In this document: positions 61,442 through 64,000 of the stretch, in pieces
Position numbering within the stretch: position 1 is the first letter of the stretch
How the letters are laid out: every line of letters begins with the position of its first letter
Source of the DNA: WRDS01 sp964492775
GTDB lineage: Bacteria; Actinomycetota; Coriobacteriia; Anaerosomatales; PHET01
Reading direction: 5' to 3'
Assembly (NCBI GenBank): GCA_964492775.1
Contig: CAZBLH010000006.1
Span: 18,625 to 82,624 of the forward strand
DNA length: 64,000 nt
Position numbers and translations under genes: made by a program
The notes under the pieces: model-generated
The model's input: only the letters and a program-made list of their open reading frames with translations
Told to the model about the DNA's origin: nothing
Databases searched by the model: none

Positions 61442-62395
61442 GTGACGCGCGCCAAGATGCCCGAGAAGACCCCTGCCGAGAAGAGCGCGACGCAGGGTGG
61501 AGCCTACGCCCACGGCTCACGCTCGGACGTGCGCAGGCTGCCTGCGTGGCTCAGGCGCCCCATCGCCAAGAGCGGCTCGTTTGCCGACGTGAACCAGCTG
61601 CTCGGCGAGTTGGAGCTCAACACAGTCTGCCAGAGCGCCAAGTGTCCGAACCGCGGGGAGTGCTTCAGCGAGGGCACCGCGACGTTTCTTATCATGGGCG
61701 GCGTATGCACGAGGGGCTGTCGTTTCTGCGCGATCGAGACGTGCCCGCCAGAGCCGCTGGACGCGGGCGAGCCCGCGCGGGTAGCCGAGGCCGCCGCGCG
61801 CATGGGACTCTCGCACGTCGTCATCACCTCGGTGACTCGCGACGACCTGTCCGACGGTGGCGCCGCACATTTCGTCGCGACGATTCAGGCCGTGCGCGAG
61901 ATGCTGCCCGAGGTTGCGGTCGAGGTGCTTACGAGCGACTTCGGCGGCAGCGAGGCGAGCATCGACGCTGTCGCGGCCGCGCGACCCGATGTCTTCAACC
62001 ACAACGTCGAGACGGTACCCAGGCTCTATCCAGAGGTCCGTCCCCAAGCAGACTACGCACGTAGCCTACGTGTGCTTGCGCGCGTGCGCGAGACTCAAGC
62101 GGACCTGCCTACGAAGTCGGGACTCATGCTCGGACTCGGGGAGACTCACGCCGAGGTCGTCGAAGTGCTGCGCGACCTGCGTGATTCGGGGGTCGAGATG
62201 CTCACGCTCGGCCAGTACCTGCGGCCGAGCAAGGCGCACCTTCCTGTCACGGAGTTCGTGGAGCCCGCCGAGTTCGCAGCGCTTGCGCGCGAGGCGTACG
62301 CGATGGGGTTCTCGGCAGTAGCGAGTGCACCGTTCGTGCGCTCGAGCTACCACGCCGGGGAGCTAGCGGACGAGACGCGCAGCTGCGGCTGCTAG
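61442..62395 (+). CDS. lipA: Lipoyl synthase
   Basis: LipA inserts sulfur into protein-bound octanoate. The 317-residue radical SAM enzyme has the auxiliary cluster motif TVCQSAKCPNRGEC, the radical SAM motif CTRGCRFC, and the C-terminal serine-ligand motif RSSYHAGE. The first 30 residues are a low-complexity, Lys/Ala-rich leader, longer than usual. GTG 61442 has no strong ribosome-binding site, consistent with coupling to lpdA. Its stop overlaps the convergent gene's stop in CTAG. Confidence 0.95.
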   Translation: MTRAKMPEKTPAEKSATQGGAYAHGSRSDVRRLPAWLRRPIAKSGSFADVNQLLGELELNTVCQSAKCPNRGECFSEGTATFLIMGGVCTRGCRFCAIETCPPEPLDAGEPARVAEAAARMGLSHVVITSVTRDDLSDGGAAHFVATIQAVREMLPEVAVEVLTSDFGGSEASIDAVAAARPDVFNHNVETVPRLYPEVRPQADYARSLRVLARVRETQADLPTKSGLMLGLGETHAEVVEVLRDLRDSGVEMLTLGQYLRPSKAHLPVTEFVEPAEFAALAREAYAMGFSAVASAPFVRSSYHAGELADETRSCGC

Positions 62396-63375
62396 CTGGC
62401 GACTGAGAGTACCGCCCCGGAGCAGTTGCGGCCCAAGCCTTTGGCCTGATACATCGAGCGGTCGGCCTGGGCGAGCAGCTCCTCTGGCGGGACGAACAGG
62501 CTGCCTGGTACCCACGCGCCACCCGCGCTCACCGAAACCGGTACGGTCGCGATCGGCGTGTGGACGGTCTTTGCCGAGACAGACTCGATCAGTCGCGCCA
62601 TGAGCGCGTCGAGCTCGGCGCCTTCGGTCTCTGGTGCGAGCACCACGAAGTCATCCCCGCCGAGCCGCCCGATCGTGTCGGCGGCACGTGCGGCTTCGCG
62701 CAGTGCCAAGGCAACGTTCTCGAGCACCAGATCGCCGGCTTCATGACCGTACGCATCGTTGATCGCTTTGAGGTGGTCGACGTCGAGCAGGATGACGCCG
62801 AGCGGGCGGCCGTACCGTACCGACCACGAGAGCCATTGGTCCAGGTGACTCAGGATTCCTCGGCGGTTGTAGAGGCCGGTGAGTTGGTCGCGTAAAGCGA
62901 GTGCTGAAAGCCGATGCTGGTTCTCGAGCGTTCTGCCGAGAACCCCGGCGAGGAATGAGGCCATGCCCGGTCGCGTGTAGCGCTTCTCGATAAGGGCCAT
63001 CAGGCGTCTGACGTGGCGCGAGTAGGAGTCGACGGCACTGCCATGGCCGCCGGGACGAAGCAGGTCGAGCAGCTCACCGAAGAGCGGGTCGAGCATATGG
63101 AACTCGAGGCGGGCGGCCAAATCGAGCGCGTCGTCGCCGGAGAGGCAGGTGTAATCGGCGAGCTTGAGCTTATCGAGTTCGGAGTGAATCGCTTGCAGAT
63201 GTGTTCGTAACCCATCCTCATTGGCGATGTCAGGAACGAGCCCCGACTCCCACGCGACGAGAAGCTCGGACCACCAGTCGAGATGGATCCGCTCCTCTCC
63301 GGCGAGTTGCTCGAAGCACATCGAAAATTCCGGGTCGGTGCACGTCTGAGCCAGAGTCTTGTAAGTGTCATACAC
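62392..63375 (-). CDS. GGDEF protein with ferritin-like N-terminus, possibly 5'-truncated
   Basis: The C-terminal half (about 165-327) is a diguanylate cyclase domain: LTGLYNRRGILSHL, LLDVDHLKAINDAYGHEAGD, and the signature as RLGGDDF, one conservative change from GGDEF. RAAD five residues before it is the product-inhibition I-site. The N-terminal part is helical and has FEQLAGEERIHLDWW, resembling an ExxH metal site of ferritin-like proteins. The frame stays open upstream to TAG at 63412-63414 without a better start than GTG 63375, and a helix seems cut. The neighbouring DNA encodes an RHS fragment, so the 5' end may have been replaced. Confidence 0.8.
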   Translation of the reverse strand: MYDTYKTLAQTCTDPEFSMCFEQLAGEERIHLDWWSELLVAWESGLVPDIANEDGLRTHLQAIHSELDKLKLADYTCLSGDDALDLAARLEFHMLDPLFGELLDLLRPGGHGSAVDSYSRHVRRLMALIEKRYTRPGMASFLAGVLGRTLENQHRLSALALRDQLTGLYNRRGILSHLDQWLSWSVRYGRPLGVILLDVDHLKAINDAYGHEAGDLVLENVALALREAARAADTIGRLGGDDFVVLAPETEGAELDALMARLIESVSAKTVHTPIATVPVSVSAGGAWVPGSLFVPPEELLAQADRSMYQAKGLGRNCSGAVLSVAS

Positions 63376-64000
63376 TTGCTGTTCCCAGACGGTCGATGTC
63401 TGGTCCAGCGCCTACGACTACACCGACGCATACGGCTACGACGACGCGAACCGGCTCACGTCCTGGGGCCGCACCGGCGCGGGCGCGGTCTCTGTCGACT
63501 ACGCTCACGACATCGCGGGAAACGTGGCGGCGGTCACGGCCGGGGGCAGCGTCACCACCTTCACCGCAGATGACGACAACCGTCTGACGAGGAAGCAGAG
63601 GGGCTCTGCCGTCACCGATTACTCGAACGACGCCTACGGCAGGCGCGTGCGCGAGGAATCGCCTGCTGACGTCACCACCTACCGCTACAATGCGCTCGGG
63701 CAGCTCGACCGCATCATCGACTCCTCTGCCGGTTCGGCCTTCTACTACTCCTACGGCATCTCCGGCATGCGGGAGATGAAGGAGAGGACGGCCGCGGGCA
63801 CGTGGACCAAGAGTGTCTGGGACGGCGAGCAGCTCGTCGCAGAACTCGACTCCGACGGCACGCGCTACACCTACATCTGGGGGCCGGGGAGGGTGCCTCT
63901 CGCACTCAAGGTCAAGCCCTCGTCCGGCGCCGAGCAGAGCTATGCCTACCACACCGACGCGATGGGCAACGTGGTCGCGCTCACCTCATCAGACGGGCTG
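63365..64000 (+). CDS. RHS/YD-repeat protein fragment, partial
   Basis: From about 63389 to the window end one frame is open and encodes repeated YD motifs: YGYDDANRLTSWGRTG, YAHDIAGNVAAVTAGG, YSNDAYGRRVREESP, YRYNALGQLDRI, then the start of the RHS core, YHTDAMGNVVAL. RHS proteins form hollow shells that enclose toxins or adhesion modules. The frame is closed by TAA at 63362 with no ribosome-binding site or plausible start, so the 5' part is missing and the 3' part lies beyond the window. It overlaps the start of the GGDEF gene on the opposite strand. Confidence 0.82.
   Translation, partial: MSYTCCSQTVDVWSSAYDYTDAYGYDDANRLTSWGRTGAGAVSVDYAHDIAGNVAAVTAGGSVTTFTADDDNRLTRKQRGSAVTDYSNDAYGRRVREESPADVTTYRYNALGQLDRIIDSSAGSAFYYSYGISGMREMKERTAAGTWTKSVWDGEQLVAELDSDGTRYTYIWGPGRVPLALKVKPSSGAEQSYAYHTDAMGNVVALTSSDGL

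Overview
The window reads as a contiguous chromosomal piece of a GC-rich (clearly above 60% by eye), probably anaerobic actinobacterium, most likely of the class Coriobacteriia. This placement is an inference. It rests on the housekeeping order ecfT-truA-rplM-rpsI-glmM-glmS-acpS-nnr-alr, a single-chain TsaB-RimI-TsaD protein, an archaeal-type A/V-ATPase operon with no F-type genes in view, GuaB3 beside GuaA, and a MetV/MetF pair next to a short MetH. Genes are densely packed with many ATGA overlaps. I saw no tRNA, rRNA, CRISPR array or insertion sequence.

0-9.4 kb holds the tail of an ECF-transporter gene, truA, the L13/S9 operon with a good promoter, then glmM and glmS. The 460-base glmM-glmS gap contains a well-conserved glmS ribozyme, so amino-sugar synthesis is probably controlled by glucosamine-6-phosphate. 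glmS leads into acpS, the bifunctional NAD(P)HX repair enzyme, a CBS-pair protein and alanine racemase. 9.5-18.2 kb is a complete nine-gene A/V-type ATPase operon in the order H-I-K-E-C-F-A-B-D, closed by a terminator hairpin.

18.3-31 kb holds a small conserved unknown, a nitroreductase, family-4 uracil-DNA glycosylase, the t6A genes (tsaE and the tsaB-rimI-tsaD fusion), membrane proteins, a glutamate-synthase-like flavoprotein divergent from glnA, a TetR-controlled MacB/LolCDE-like ABC pair, and an ASCH protein. 31-36.7 kb has a UbiA prenyltransferase with an apparent frameshift, groES-groEL behind a CIRCE-like operator (groEL is interrupted by a 10-N assembly gap), a GT28-like glycosyltransferase and ychF.

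36.9-46.1 kb carries guanine nucleotide synthesis (guaB3-guaA), chorismate mutase plus DAHP synthase, a small zinc-ribbon protein, a COG4087-type HAD protein, a PcrA/UvrD helicase and a regulated family II pyrophosphatase. 46.4-55.2 kb has two acetyltransferases, a phosphoesterase, threonine synthase divergent from a phosphoglycerate-mutase-like enzyme that may be a homoserine kinase analogue, a PadR/iron-sulfur-flavoprotein pair with AT-rich operators, a small SHOCT-like protein, an EamA exporter and a Nudix hydrolase. 55.3-62.4 kb links one-carbon and lipoate metabolism: an Fe-S type Rrf2 regulator, metH, metV, metF, lpdA and lipA. The right end is a GGDEF protein abutting a 5'-truncated RHS/YD-repeat gene that runs off the window.

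Regulatory features stand out more than novel enzymes: the ribozyme, several TANNNT boxes six bases before an ATG with no ribosome-binding site (candidate leaderless mRNAs), and three operator-like repeats next to TetR, PadR and Rrf2 genes. Gene calls rest on motifs and length; no database search was possible.
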